From Thermomicrobiales bacterium (GTDB lineage Bacteria > Chloroflexota > Chloroflexia > Thermomicrobiales > UBA6265): DNA of 49,843 bases. A program made the translations under genes and the position numbers. Position 1 is the first letter of the stretch, and each line of letters starts with the position of its first letter. Location: the NCBI GenBank assembly GCA_023957115.1, contig JAMLHN010000030.1, positions 1 through 49,843 of the forward strand, in the 5' to 3' direction. This document shows, one piece after another, positions 1 to 9,109 of the stretch. Below the pieces are notes generated by a model, which was given only the letters and a program-made list of their open reading frames with translations, searched no databases and was not told the DNA's origin.

Positions 1-11
1 GGTGCCGGTCG

Positions 12-779
12 TCATGCGTGCGTGTCGGCATCGGTGATGTGGTCGGCTACGCCCTCGCGTTTCGACAGCCATGCCGAGGCTGCCGCTTCGACCCACTTCC
101 ATTCGATCTCTGGATCGAGCTCGTCACCGGTCTCGGGTTCGTTCGTTTGCACCTGGACGGTTGTGCGCAAGGGATCGGCTGGTTCCGGGGGCACGATGTA
201 CTCGGATGCCTGCTCATCCAGCCAGTCGGCCAGAATGGACTCGGCATCGATCGAGCCGGCGCGAGCGCCGCGCGGCTCGGGCCAGTCGGCAACCTCGATC
301 GAATCCGGTTCGATCGTGATACCGGCATGGCGCGCGCTCATGCGCTCCGACTCCTGCATCAGGTTCGCGACTTCCGCATTGTCTTCCTCCAGCCAGCGAC
401 GGGCCCACTCCTGGGCCAGTTGCGCGGAGACCGTCTGGGGGCCGGGTTGTGGAGTCTGTGGATGCGGAGCCGACCAGGAGCTCACCCGGAGCGCCGGGGA
501 GGGGACAAGCGCTTCCTCGTCAGGAGAGCGGACGATTCCACGGGCCAAGGCGATGGCTCCAACAACGAGTGCGTGGAAGGTGAGAACGAATACCCAGCTC
601 CGGAGCGGTTGCGCGACCCAGAGATCGCCGGGGGAACGATAGAGATTCCACGGAAGCAATACCATAAGCGCAACGAAAAACGCGCCAGCATCGACCGCCA
701 GGAAGCCGGTTCCCGTCAACCAGTCAAAAATTGTGCGGCCACTCGGCGCACGGTACCCCGTATCGCGTGCATACGCCAT
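12..779 (-). CDS. membrane-anchored hypothetical protein
   Basis: I do not recognise a family. The protein is about 255 residues with two hydrophobic helices near residues 24-45 and 58-80. A long acidic hydrophilic tail follows, rich in Trp/Glu/Asp with proline-containing stretches. The likely topology is a small two-pass anchor with a soluble C-terminal domain. The start is placed at the ATG at 779 because an AGGGA motif lies about 10 bases upstream; an ATG at 812 would add 11 residues with no clear ribosome site. The next gene upstream runs the other way, so this gene has its own promoter. Function unknown. Confidence 0.6.
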   Translation of the reverse strand: MAYARDTGYRAPSGRTIFDWLTGTGFLAVDAGAFFVALMVLLPWNLYRSPGDLWVAQPLRSWVFVLTFHALVVGAIALARGIVRSPDEEALVPSPALRVSSWSAPHPQTPQPGPQTVSAQLAQEWARRWLEEDNAEVANLMQESERMSARHAGITIEPDSIEVADWPEPRGARAGSIDAESILADWLDEQASEYIVPPEPADPLRTTVQVQTNEPETGDELDPEIEWKWVEAAASAWLSKREGVADHITDADTHA

Positions 780-1067
780 GATCGTCGATTCCCTGGCGGC
801 GCGTTCGGGCATCCCGGGCGGGGTGCATGTCTGTCTCGCCTGGCTCGTATGTGGTTAGCAGCCACAACCAGCGAGCGAACGACGCCATTCCCTCACCGAT
901 CAGTCTAGTAAAGAATCGAAACCAGGTCCAGACTGAACGGTCGCTTTTCTTGTGAAGCAGCGAACGTCGCAGTCTCCCATAGAATTCCACAAGTTCGTCC
1001 CCGAGAGAACGCAACCAGGCGGTGAGAATCCGGGCAAACCTGAATATTTTCTGTATAGAATCTTAGG

Positions 1068-1493
1068 ATGAAACCGTCCGCGAACGTTGCTGAGCTCGAA
1101 CGCGCGATCGAACAGTTCTTGCAGCGTACGATCACTCCCGTGCGCCTCCAGGTGATGCTCTGGGGTGCATTGGCGCCGGAGCATGGCACGCCGCTTGGCG
1201 AACCGGCCGTACAGCTTTGGCATGGCGCGGTCACGAACCTGGCCTTCTATCACTACTGCGATGTCGAGCGGTCGGTGCTCGACGAGAGCCTTCGCCTGCT
1301 GCTCGAATCGGTTCGACAGCGCGGCGTCGGGTGTTTGACCCCTATTACCAGCAGCCCTTGTTTTATCGAAGCGGTGAAGACGGGCCAGATTCCGGCGCCG
1401 CTCGACCCGCGCCACTTCAATTCCATCAATGTCGTGCTTCCCGATCGAGCTTCCGAGGGCAATGCTGGGGAGGGGCTCGGCCGTACGGTATGA
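1068..1493 (+). CDS. hypothetical protein, possibly frameshifted at its end
   Basis: The 141-residue frame has coding-like composition through most of its length (an AELERAIEQFLQ helix and LDESLRLLLESV), but I recognise no family. The ribosome site is weak: only AGG directly before the ATG. Just past the stop, another frame (about 1429-1638) reads VRYDFRDRNGVNWIR, which looks like real protein. This suggests a frameshift near 1450-1490 and a longer original product. The next gene (1642) is on the same strand and may be co-transcribed. Confidence 0.45.
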   Translation: MKPSANVAELERAIEQFLQRTITPVRLQVMLWGALAPEHGTPLGEPAVQLWHGAVTNLAFYHYCDVERSVLDESLRLLLESVRQRGVGCLTPITSSPCFIEAVKTGQIPAPLDPRHFNSINVVLPDRASEGNAGEGLGRTV

Positions 1494-1641
1494 TTTCCGG
1501 GACAGAAACGGTGTGAATTGGATCCGCATGCCGTGGAGCCAGCACCCGGGTACTCCCGCTGAAGCGCGAGTCAGTCTGCATTGCGATCGAAAGAACAGCT
1601 GGCGAGCTCCTGAAGCTCGCGTCTCGGAGTTGCAGTGAGGC

Positions 1642-2019
1642 ATGGATAGCTTCGTTCCGGTTCCCCCCAGAGAAAACCCGTCCGCACGGACGCCGATGCG
1701 GTGTCCCGTCTGCGATCAGGAACTCACCGATGTTCAGATTCGGGATCTGGGTGGGGTTTCCGCCGACCTTGTCTGGCAGGTGCACGCGGGGTATTGCCCC
1801 GTGGATGGCTGGTTCCAGGCCGAGATCGTTTCTCGTCCACCGCGGGAGATCTTCCCGGTTCACCGGCCATTCGGAGCCGCCCGCCGCATGATCATCGGCA
1901 ATGACGAGGTGTTTGCCTTCTCTACGGTCTGGAATGACATGCCCAATGATGTCAAGCGATCGCGGGTCGATCCGCTCGACCCGCAATACTGGAAGGTCCG
2001 ATCGCTGCGGGGAGAATAG
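1642..2019 (+). CDS. small zinc-ribbon-like hypothetical protein
   Basis: The 125-residue product has a CPVC pair near residue 22 and a later CPVDGWF near residue 53, a spacing that could form a metal-binding ribbon. The rest is a compact hydrophilic domain ending in the motif DPQYWKVR. A GTGAGG ribosome site lies just before the ATG. It follows the 1068 gene in the same direction and is followed after about 100 bases by the AI-2E transporter pseudogene. Role unknown; regulation or nucleic-acid binding would be guesses. Confidence 0.65.
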   Translation: MDSFVPVPPRENPSARTPMRCPVCDQELTDVQIRDLGGVSADLVWQVHAGYCPVDGWFQAEIVSRPPREIFPVHRPFGAARRMIIGNDEVFAFSTVWNDMPNDVKRSRVDPLDPQYWKVRSLRGE

Positions 2020-2117
2020 TCCAGTCGCAGATACCCGCGTCCGTCCCACGCTCCGCATCGTTCAGCTTTCGGATCGGGTCAGGCCCCTCCACCTGACGTT
2101 TCCTTGAAGAGTCCAGG

Positions 2118-3397
2118 ATGGAAGATCGGCCAACTTCACCGGAACCACTGCCAGATGACGCAATGCTTGCGCCGGATCTGTTGACCGAGTCGCTGTTCAA
2201 CCGCGCCCGGGGTATAACCCCAATCGCGTTGTTGCTGGTGCTGTTGTTCGCCTATTTTCTGATCGAGATCAAAGCGGTGTTGATGCTCATCATCATCGCG
2301 TATCTCTTCGGTACGATCATCGAGCGCCCGGTCAACCGCCTGCAGCGACGTCATTTCCCGCGAGGTCTGAGCATTCTGCTCATCTAGTGCGGCAATCATC
2401 GGGATGCTCGGCGTGCTCGTCTAGCCTGCTCTCCCGACGATTTCGGCCGAAGCGGATCTCTTTCCGGCGCGAAGCCCCCGAACAGTTGCGGGGACTGCAA
2501 TCCACCTGGCGAAACAGTGAGAACGGTATTCTGAGCGGTCCCGGGGTGGACGGTCTCCAAAATCTGATCGAGGCGATTCAGCGGCCGCCTGATATTCCGC
2601 AGGAGACCGCTCGTGGACTGGTCACCGGAGTGACCGGCGGCCTCCTGGGGACGGTCAGTATCTTTGTGATCACCTTCTACTACCTGATGGAGAAGGACTT
2701 CACGCGCAGCTTGCTTCTCATGCAATTCAAACCGTCGACCGCGTCGCGTATCCGGCGCACGCTCGACAATGTCGATCATCAGCTTGGCCGGTGGATGCGC
2801 GGTCAGCTGACGCTCTGTTTCATCATCGGCATCGCATCCACGGTCGCGTATGGATTGCTGGATGTCCGCTTCTGGCCCGTATTGGGCCTCATTGCCGGCA
2901 TAACCGAGGCGATCCCAATCATTGGGCCATGGATCGGCGGGGTGCCCGCGGTTGCCATGGCCTTGACCCAGTCATGGGAAAAGGCGCTGATGGTGGCCGC
3001 GGTCGCAGCGATCATTCAGTTCGCCGAGAACTGGGTCCTGGTTCCGCGCATCATGAACGGGGCCGTCGGGCTCACTCCGCTGACTGTCTTCCTGGCCCTC
3101 CTGGTGGGAACGGAATTCATGGGCATCATCGGGGCGCTGCTGGCCATTCCGATCGCCGCCGCAATCCAGGTCATTGTTTCGGAGTACATTCGCGCCCGGC
3201 GAGAATCGGACGATATCCCGACGACGTCCAACTGGCGCTGGTTGGGAGACAGGCACTTTCTGGGCAGGACGACACGCCCGCCAAACAGCTCCCCGTCGCC
3301 CATGAATCGCTACGATTGGCCGCGAAGCGGCAGCCCAGGAGGCCCACCGGCGTCCGAGACTCGTCCGGTGGACGGCATCAATCCGCCGGTCGACTAG
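2118..3397 (+). pseudogene. AI-2E/PerM-family transporter, broken by frameshifts
   Basis: Two reading frames together encode one member of the AI-2E exporter/PerM permease family of multi-pass membrane proteins. The N-terminal piece (2118-2387) has two membrane helices and stops at TAG 2385. The C-terminal piece, in frame 2 to 3397, carries the family signature region ITEAIPIIGPWIGGVPA and further helices. Between them a third frame reads AAIIGMLGVLV up to another TAG at 2422, then PALPTISAEADLFPARS. The reading frame therefore passes 0 to +1 to +2 with an in-frame stop, with a run of five C near 2480 at the second shift. The joined length, about 425 codons, is normal to long for the family. 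This is either a recent pseudogene or clustered sequencing errors. Confidence 0.8.
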
Positions 3398-3470
3398 CGC
3401 GTAATCCGGAGCAATATCATCCGTTCCCTGGTTCCCCAAAGCGCAATGGGTAACCGGTTCGGAAGCTGCG

Positions 3471-3752
3471 CTAGCGTTTGCGTTCGATCGGACGCATCAG
3501 AAGCTCGACCGCGTCGTCGTGGATCTCGAAGACCCACCCTTCGATCGTAACGATTGCCGGCGAGCTGATCTCGCCATGGCGCAGCTCCACCTGCCGGCCC
3601 GACAGCTCGTAGGTGGTCGTCGGTTGTAAGGCGAAGGGATGCCGCGGGTTGCGGTAGACCTGCCGGGCGCCCCCAGCCAGCTCGACGGCTTCGTTCGCCA
3701 GCGCCAGCGCCTCGGTTTCGGTCAATGGTGGTTGGGTCTTCTCAGATGCCAT
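3471..3752 (-). CDS. hypothetical protein, 93 aa
   Basis: A short soluble protein with no recognised domain. It has a helical N-terminal half (TETEALALANEAVEL) and a beta-rich C-terminal half ending in a basic tail. A GGGGA motif precedes the ATG at close range. It is transcribed away from the M20 gene at 3848, sharing a 95-base intergenic region, so the two may have divergent promoters there. Confidence 0.55.
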   Translation of the reverse strand: MASEKTQPPLTETEALALANEAVELAGGARQVYRNPRHPFALQPTTTYELSGRQVELRHGEISSPAIVTIEGWVFEIHDDAVELLMRPIERKR

Positions 3753-3847
3753 CGTTCCCCGTGATTTTCTTCCCGGTCGCCCGGGCTAATTCTGCTATGG
3801 TCAGCGTAGAGCCTCTCGCCCATAAATGGGAAGGATCGAAAAGAAAG

Positions 3848-5047
3848 ATGACGTCCGATTCCTTCGATTATCGTGCGACGATCGACGAGATGATGCCTGG
3901 CGTCATCGCCGATCGTCGTCATCTCCACCAGCACCCGGAGCTGGCATTTCAGGAATTCGAAACTGCGGCCTTTATTGCCGAGCGACTCGATGCGCTCGGT
4001 CTCGAGGATATCAAGACGGGGGTCGGTAAAACCGGCGTGACCGGCTTGATTCGCGGCACGGGAACGTCCGGTAGCGGCAAGGTGCTGATGCTCCGCGCGG
4101 ATATGGACGCGTTACCGATCCTCGAAGAGAACGAGGTCGACTACGTATCCCAGAATCCGGGGGTCATGCATGCCTGCGGACATGACTCGCATGTCTCCAT
4201 GCTGCTCGGCACCACCAAAGTCTTGATGGATCGACGCGGCGACTTCGATGGTACGGTGAAGATTCTCTTTCAACCGGCTGAGGAAGGCGGCGGTGGCGCT
4301 ACCGCGATGCGAGCCGACGGCGCATTGGAGCACCCGACGGTCGATGCCGCCATGGGACTGCATATCTGGCAGGATGTCCCGTGCGGTGACGTCTGGGTTC
4401 GCCCCGGTACCGCGATGGTGGGGGTTACCGGATTCACCATCACCGTCTATGGCACAGGTGGTCACGGCGCACGTCCCGCGAAGTGCATCGACCCGATCGT
4501 GGTTGGGTCGAGCATCGTCAGCGCGGCGCTCACGCTCGTCTCACGCGAACGCGACCCGATTACGCCCGAGGTCGTCAGCTTCGGATCGTTCAAGGCGGGC
4601 AATGCGTTCAATGTCATTCCCGACACGGCAGTCTTGCTGGGGACGATTCGGTCGGTGACCAAAGCGCAGGGCGAAGCGGTCAAGCAACGGTTGCAGGCAC
4701 TGGCCGAGGGCGTAGCGTCCTCGATGGGCGCCCGGGTCGAGTTCGAATTCGGTGGCGCGGCGCCACCGTTGATCAACGATCCGGAGATTGCCGAGATCGT
4801 ACGAGCCGCGACAACTGAGGCGTTCGGACCGGAGCGCGTTTCCGAGGGGAACCTGATGAGCGTCTCCGAGGATTTCGGCGAGTTTCTCGATCCGGTGCCC
4901 GGCTGCTACTTCTTCGTCGGGAGCCGGAACGAGGACAAAGGCTTCGTCTACGGTCACCATCATCCGAAGTTCGACATCGACGAGGAGGCCATGGCAACGG
5001 GTATCGAGGCCATGGCTCGTTCGGCCATTCGGTATTTGCAGAACTAG
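3848..5047 (+). CDS. M20D-family amidohydrolase (first of tandem pair)
   Basis: Predicted cytosolic zinc-dependent amidohydrolase of the M20D group (N-acyl-amino-acid, hippurate or IAA-conjugate hydrolases), which releases amino acids from acylated forms. All expected motifs are present in order: HQHPELAFQEFET, ADMDALP, MHACGHDSH with the metal-binding Cys and His, AEEGGGGA with the catalytic Glu, LHIWQDVP, GGHGARP in the dimerisation domain, SEDFGEF, and a final HHPKFDID His ligand. Length is 399 residues, typical for the family. The ATG at 3848 is chosen because the conserved domain starts soon after it; an upstream start at 3725 would add 41 unconserved residues. A close paralogue follows at 5132. 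The exact substrate is not predictable. Confidence 0.92.
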   Translation: MTSDSFDYRATIDEMMPGVIADRRHLHQHPELAFQEFETAAFIAERLDALGLEDIKTGVGKTGVTGLIRGTGTSGSGKVLMLRADMDALPILEENEVDYVSQNPGVMHACGHDSHVSMLLGTTKVLMDRRGDFDGTVKILFQPAEEGGGGATAMRADGALEHPTVDAAMGLHIWQDVPCGDVWVRPGTAMVGVTGFTITVYGTGGHGARPAKCIDPIVVGSSIVSAALTLVSRERDPITPEVVSFGSFKAGNAFNVIPDTAVLLGTIRSVTKAQGEAVKQRLQALAEGVASSMGARVEFEFGGAAPPLINDPEIAEIVRAATTEAFGPERVSEGNLMSVSEDFGEFLDPVPGCYFFVGSRNEDKGFVYGHHHPKFDIDEEAMATGIEAMARSAIRYLQN

Positions 5048-5131
5048 GTAGGCCCAGTGTCCGGTGTCCAGGGCAGTCACTGGACGCCGGGCTCTGGACT
5101 GAAGTCATCCAGCGAAAGGGCAATCGTCTCC

Positions 5132-6334
5132 ATGAGTGCAACCACGCGTGATCTGAAGAGCGATATCGATGAAATTATGCCGGGCGTCATCGCCGACCGG
5201 CGCTATTTCCACCAGCATCCGGAGCTCGGATTCCAGGAATTCGAAACCGCCAAACTCGTGCAGGAACGGCTCGCGGCGATGGGGGTCGAGGACATCCGCA
5301 CCGGGATTGCCGTTACCGGCGTAACGGGGTTGATCAAAGGCGCCAAGCCAGGCGGCCCGGACAAGGTCGTGCTGGTGCGGGCCGATATGGACGCCTTGCC
5401 GATTCACGAAGAGAACAAGGTCGACTATGTATCGACGATCGATGGCAAGATGCATGCCTGCGGTCACGATGCGCATACCTCCATGCTGCTCGGCGTCGGA
5501 CGGCTCCTGCTCGATCGCCGGGATGAGTTCAGCGGAACGGTCAAGCTCCTTTTCCAGCCGGCCGAGGAAGGGGGCGGCGGCGCGCGCGTGATGATCGAAG
5601 AGGGCGTGCTGGAGGATCCACCGGTGGATCTCGTCTTCGGCCAGCATGTGGCCGCCGAAGTTCCGGTCGGTCAGGTCGAGCTGCGACCCGGGGCGTGTAT
5701 GGCCGCGGCGGATCGCTTCGAGATCCTGGTCAAGGGACGCGGCGGTCATGGAGCTCAACCGCATCTGACCGTCGATCCGATTGCGATTGGATCGCAGATC
5801 GTGTCCGCCTTGCAGACGATCGTGGCGCGCGAGGTCGATCCGACCAAGCAGGCGGTCGTCACGGTGGGTGCGTTCCTGGCTGGCGACGCGCCCAACGTGA
5901 TTCCCGATACCGCGACGCTGCGTGGCACGCTGCGATCGTTCGATCCGGAGGTGCGCGAGCTGATCGGCCGGCGGGTCGGCGAGATCGCGGTCGGTATCGC
6001 ATCCGCCATGCGGGCCGAGGTGGAATACACCTACGCGCCGGGGTATCCGGCGACGATCAACGATCCCGAGCAGACCGCGATGGTGCGCGAGGTTGCCGAG
6101 GAGATCCTCGGAGCGGAGAACGTGCGAGAAGGCGAGCTGATGATGGGCGCCGAAGACTTCAGCTACTTCCTCGAGAAGAAACCGGGTTGCTTCTTCTTCA
6201 CCGGCACCCGGGACGAGGAGAAGGGGATCTCCTGGGGACATCACCACCCCAGGTTCGACGTTGCCGAGGATGGAATGGCGATCGGTATGGAGGTCATGGT
6301 CAGCGCCGTGCTGCGTGCTTTGAACGAGGAGTAG
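5132..6334 (+). CDS. M20D-family amidohydrolase (second of tandem pair)
   Basis: Paralogue of the preceding gene with the same layout: HQHPELGFQEFET, ADMDALP, MHACGHDAH, AEEGGGGA, GGHGAQP, GAEDFSYF and HHPRFDV, so both metal sites and the catalytic Glu are intact. Length is 400 residues. An AAAGGG motif about 10 bases before the ATG at 5132 supports this start. The spacing of 84 bases from the first copy and the strong similarity along the whole length point to tandem duplication. The neighbourhood of the FQPAEE loop and the GLHIWQD versus GQHVAAE segment differ, which may reflect different substrates. A perfect palindrome follows as the likely transcript end. Confidence 0.92.
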   Translation: MSATTRDLKSDIDEIMPGVIADRRYFHQHPELGFQEFETAKLVQERLAAMGVEDIRTGIAVTGVTGLIKGAKPGGPDKVVLVRADMDALPIHEENKVDYVSTIDGKMHACGHDAHTSMLLGVGRLLLDRRDEFSGTVKLLFQPAEEGGGGARVMIEEGVLEDPPVDLVFGQHVAAEVPVGQVELRPGACMAAADRFEILVKGRGGHGAQPHLTVDPIAIGSQIVSALQTIVAREVDPTKQAVVTVGAFLAGDAPNVIPDTATLRGTLRSFDPEVRELIGRRVGEIAVGIASAMRAEVEYTYAPGYPATINDPEQTAMVREVAEEILGAENVREGELMMGAEDFSYFLEKKPGCFFFTGTRDEEKGISWGHHHPRFDVAEDGMAIGMEVMVSAVLRALNEE

Positions 6335-6376
6335 CCCCATAGTACGCTCCGGCGCGGTAATCGATTCTAATATGCA

Positions 6377-6418
6377 AAACGATGAGGACCGCTCCCGATC
6401 GGGAGCGGTCCTCATCGT
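6377..6418. terminator. perfect 42-base palindrome, likely bidirectional terminator
   Basis: Two 21-base arms (6377-6397 and 6398-6418) are exact reverse complements with no spacer, giving a GC-rich hairpin core (GACCGCTCCC). It lies 42 bases after the M20 gene stop. There is no T-run beyond CGTT, so it may act with a factor or as a transcript-stabilising end. It is preceded by ATATGCAAAAC, which also precedes the hairpin at 17523. Confidence 0.6.
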
Positions 6419-6645
6419 TGGGCGTCGGAATCCGTTGAAACCTCCGTGGTGTGGATACGGTTGACACTCAAGAATCGCGTGGCATAGTAACCTTCGATCG
6501 CACGTCCCAGATCTCGAGCGTTTTTGCCCACGCCGGCTGCCATGGTGGCCGGCCGATGGTTCTCCGAGCGGACGCGGCGGTCCGCATCGATCAGAATCAT
6601 GGTTCATCTGGATTGGCCGGAGCACCTTGGTGACGTTGCTGATGT
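6419..6645. other. intergenic region before lacI-type gene
   Basis: About 230 bases between the palindrome and the regulator gene. It presumably contains the regulator promoter. I could not place convincing -35/-10 boxes or a LacI-type operator by eye. A minus-strand 62-codon frame crosses it but has no ribosome site. Confidence 0.3.
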
Positions 6646-7740
6646 GTGCTCGTGGCGGCGGAGCCGAATGTGTTGACGCTGGAACAAGTTGCGGCGCTGG
6701 CAGGGGTATCGCGTTCCACCGTTTCCCGGGTGGTCAATGGCGATCCGCGGGTGAGCGATGCTGCCCGTGAACGGGTCGAACAGGTCATCCGCGAACATCA
6801 CTATGTTCCCAATGCGCTGGCCCGCGGTCTCGCGTCGCGGCGCACCAGGATCATCGGATTGCTTGTTGCCCGTTCGGTCGGCGTCGTGCTCACGGATCCA
6901 TTCTTTGCCGACGTGATCCAGGGGGCGGTTAGCGTCGGAAATGATGCTGGCTACAGCGTGACCATTCTGATGGAAACCGGCGACTCGGCGGACATCGCTG
7001 ACCGGATCTACCAGCGGTTCATTCGGAGCCGTCATGTCGATGGGGTGGTGATTGTCTCGAGTGCGGTCGAAGAGCCCATTTTGGATCGACTCATCGAAGA
7101 CCAGTTCCCCTTCGTGCTCATCGGGAGACACCCAAATAAGGTGGTCGATTTTGTCGATGTCGACAATCGGGCTGCAGCCCGGGATGGGGTGGCGCATCTG
7201 CTGGAGCACGGCTACCGCCGGATCGGCATCATCAACGGGCCGCCCGACCTGATCGTCGCCGTCGACCGCTATACGGGGTACGAACGCGCCTTGCAGGAGG
7301 CCGGATATCGTCCCGATCCATCGCTGTCGGTCAACTCGGATTTCACCCGAAGCGGTGGCTATCGGGCCATGACGCAAATGCTGGCCGAGAACGCCAACCC
7401 ACCCGACGCCATGTTTGTCACCGGCGATGTGATGGCCTTGGGTGTTTTGCAAGCGTTGCACGATCAGGGAATCCGAGTGCCGGAAGACATCGCGGTCATG
7501 GGGTTCGACGGTCTGGAAGAGACGCTGGTGTCCACGCCGGTTCTCTCGACGATTCACCAGCCGATCCGCGAAATTGGGGCCACCAGTGTCGGCACGTTGA
7601 TCGAGTTGTTGGAGCATCCGGATCGATCGCCGATCGAACGCTACCTGCCGCACTATGTTCAGAAACGCCGGTCGTGTGGCTGTGGGATGAGTGTCGTCAC
7701 TGGCAGTGCCAGTCTGCCGGGGGAACATGGCCGATCCTGA
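6646..7740 (+). CDS. LacI-family transcriptional regulator
   Basis: Sugar-responsive repressor or activator. The N-terminal helix-turn-helix and hinge helix are clear: LTLEQVAALAGVSRSTVSRVVNG, followed by VPNALARGLASRRT (residues about 9-65). The remaining 300 residues form a periplasmic-binding-protein-like ligand domain with the usual IIGLLV, DGVVIVSS, GYRRIGIING and DIAVMGFDG blocks. The start is GTG at 6646; a second GTG two codons on is equally possible, and the ribosome site is weak. The Gfo/Idh/MocA gene follows 194 bases later in the same direction, so this regulator probably controls polyol or sugar oxidation. The sugar ABC transporter at 33.9 kb is another possible target. The tail has an odd CGCGM cysteine pair. 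Confidence 0.92.
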   Translation: MLVAAEPNVLTLEQVAALAGVSRSTVSRVVNGDPRVSDAARERVEQVIREHHYVPNALARGLASRRTRIIGLLVARSVGVVLTDPFFADVIQGAVSVGNDAGYSVTILMETGDSADIADRIYQRFIRSRHVDGVVIVSSAVEEPILDRLIEDQFPFVLIGRHPNKVVDFVDVDNRAAARDGVAHLLEHGYRRIGIINGPPDLIVAVDRYTGYERALQEAGYRPDPSLSVNSDFTRSGGYRAMTQMLAENANPPDAMFVTGDVMALGVLQALHDQGIRVPEDIAVMGFDGLEETLVSTPVLSTIHQPIREIGATSVGTLIELLEHPDRSPIERYLPHYVQKRRSCGCGMSVVTGSASLPGEHGRS

Positions 7741-7933
7741 CGGCTGCGCATACGATGGAACGTCTACGGAATCTGAGCGATTGCGAACCAATCGTGCCCC
7801 ATCCCGTCGTGTTCACCCGGATGTGGCATGACGTATCGAGCGAGCTTCCCATAGCGGCAGGTGTTCCGGATCGGTTTCTGGTTCAATGCCTACGACTCAA
7901 CGTCGAACCAGGAACGAAGGGAGAAGAGCAATC

Positions 7934-8962
7934 GTGGTATCAGCAAACGATCGAATTGGGGTGGCGATCTTTGGGGCGGGAAACGTCTCCAGCGGACATC
8001 TCGACGCGTATCTGAATAGTCCCGGATGTGACGTGGTTGCGATTGGAAGCCGGACCAAGGCCGGCGCCGAAGCCAAGGCGCGAGAGGTCGGTATCGATCC
8101 CTCGAAAATTGGAATCTACGACAATATCGACGACCTCCTGAACGATCCGAATCTCGATGCGCTTTCGATCACCACGCCGCACGACCGGCACGCCGCCGAT
8201 GTCATCGCCGCCGCCCAGGCGGGCAAGCATTGCCTGGTGGAGAAGCCGATCGCGATGTCGGTCGAGGAGCTCGATGCCATGGACGCTGCGGTCGCCGAAG
8301 CTGGGATCCGCACGGTCTGCGGCTTCGTGTTGCGGTTCAATCCCGCCACGTTGGCGACCAAGGCGTTGATCGACGAGGGAATGTTGGGGGATGTCATCTA
8401 CGTCCAGACCGACTATTGGCATAACCCGGAGCAGAGTGGATATCCCGGTTCGGAGAATCACCTGTCCAAGATGGATGCCAGCGCCATGATTCTGGGCGGT
8501 TGCCACGCCGTCGATCTGGCGCGCTATCTCATGGAAAGCGACATCGTGGAGGTCAGCGCGCTGGGCTTCACGGGTGTGGAGAACCCTGCGCATCTGCCGG
8601 GCCAGACCGCGATTGTCCGCTTTGCGAATGGCAAAGCGGGCAAGATCTCCGCCGCGGTCGAGCAGTGGATGCCGTACCAGTTCAATGTCGACGTGCTTGG
8701 CACCGAGGGCGGATTGCGTGACAACCGGTTTTACAGCCGGAAGGTGCCCGGCGTAACCGGCTGGATCGAGTTTCCGACCGTACTGCCCAATAGTGGCGCG
8801 GTCAGCCATCACCCATTCCAGGGCGAGGTCGATCATTTTCTCGACTGCATCATCGAAGGCAAGGAGAGCCACGTCAACGTGCGCGATGGCATCAACACGC
8901 ATCGCGCGCTTTTCGCCATCGAGCGTTCGTGCGCGGAGGGTGGCACGACGGTTGCGGTTTGA
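7934..8962 (+). CDS. Gfo/Idh/MocA-family NAD(P)-dependent oxidoreductase
   Basis: Cytosolic dehydrogenase acting on sugars, inositols or their derivatives. The Rossmann motif is GVAIFGAGNVSSGH at the N-terminus. The conserved EKPIAMSVEE, containing the catalytic lysine of this family, lies near residue 104. The second domain has the GGCHAVDLARYL block with the catalytic His. Length is 342 residues from the GTG at 7934. That start is chosen because GGGAGAAG lies just upstream; the ATG at 7886 would add 16 unconserved residues. It follows the LacI-type regulator, suggesting substrate-induced expression. A 7-base inverted repeat (CTGGTTC/GAACCAG, 7878-7911) upstream of the start could be an operator. 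The substrate cannot be read from sequence. Confidence 0.9.
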   Translation: MVSANDRIGVAIFGAGNVSSGHLDAYLNSPGCDVVAIGSRTKAGAEAKAREVGIDPSKIGIYDNIDDLLNDPNLDALSITTPHDRHAADVIAAAQAGKHCLVEKPIAMSVEELDAMDAAVAEAGIRTVCGFVLRFNPATLATKALIDEGMLGDVIYVQTDYWHNPEQSGYPGSENHLSKMDASAMILGGCHAVDLARYLMESDIVEVSALGFTGVENPAHLPGQTAIVRFANGKAGKISAAVEQWMPYQFNVDVLGTEGGLRDNRFYSRKVPGVTGWIEFPTVLPNSGAVSHHPFQGEVDHFLDCIIEGKESHVNVRDGINTHRALFAIERSCAEGGTTVAV

Positions 8963-9109
8963 GCAGTTGGTCCCGAGTCCGTAGCCGAAGGGCATCGCTT
9001 CGCGCGCGCTGGACCCTGGGCTCCGGGCGTTGGACCCAATTCCCGTCGTGCGAGAATGACATCCGCAGGCAGGCTCGATTCTGGGCCGCATACGGAATGA
9101 GGCATTTCG

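Noticed and set aside
6412..6600. 62-codon minus-strand frame before the LacI gene
   Set aside because: No ribosome site, no recognisable domain and ends inside the palindrome; not enough support.
5105..6625. 506-codon minus-strand open frame
   Set aside because: It runs opposite to the second M20 gene; the plus-strand frame has all catalytic motifs, so this is an antisense shadow.
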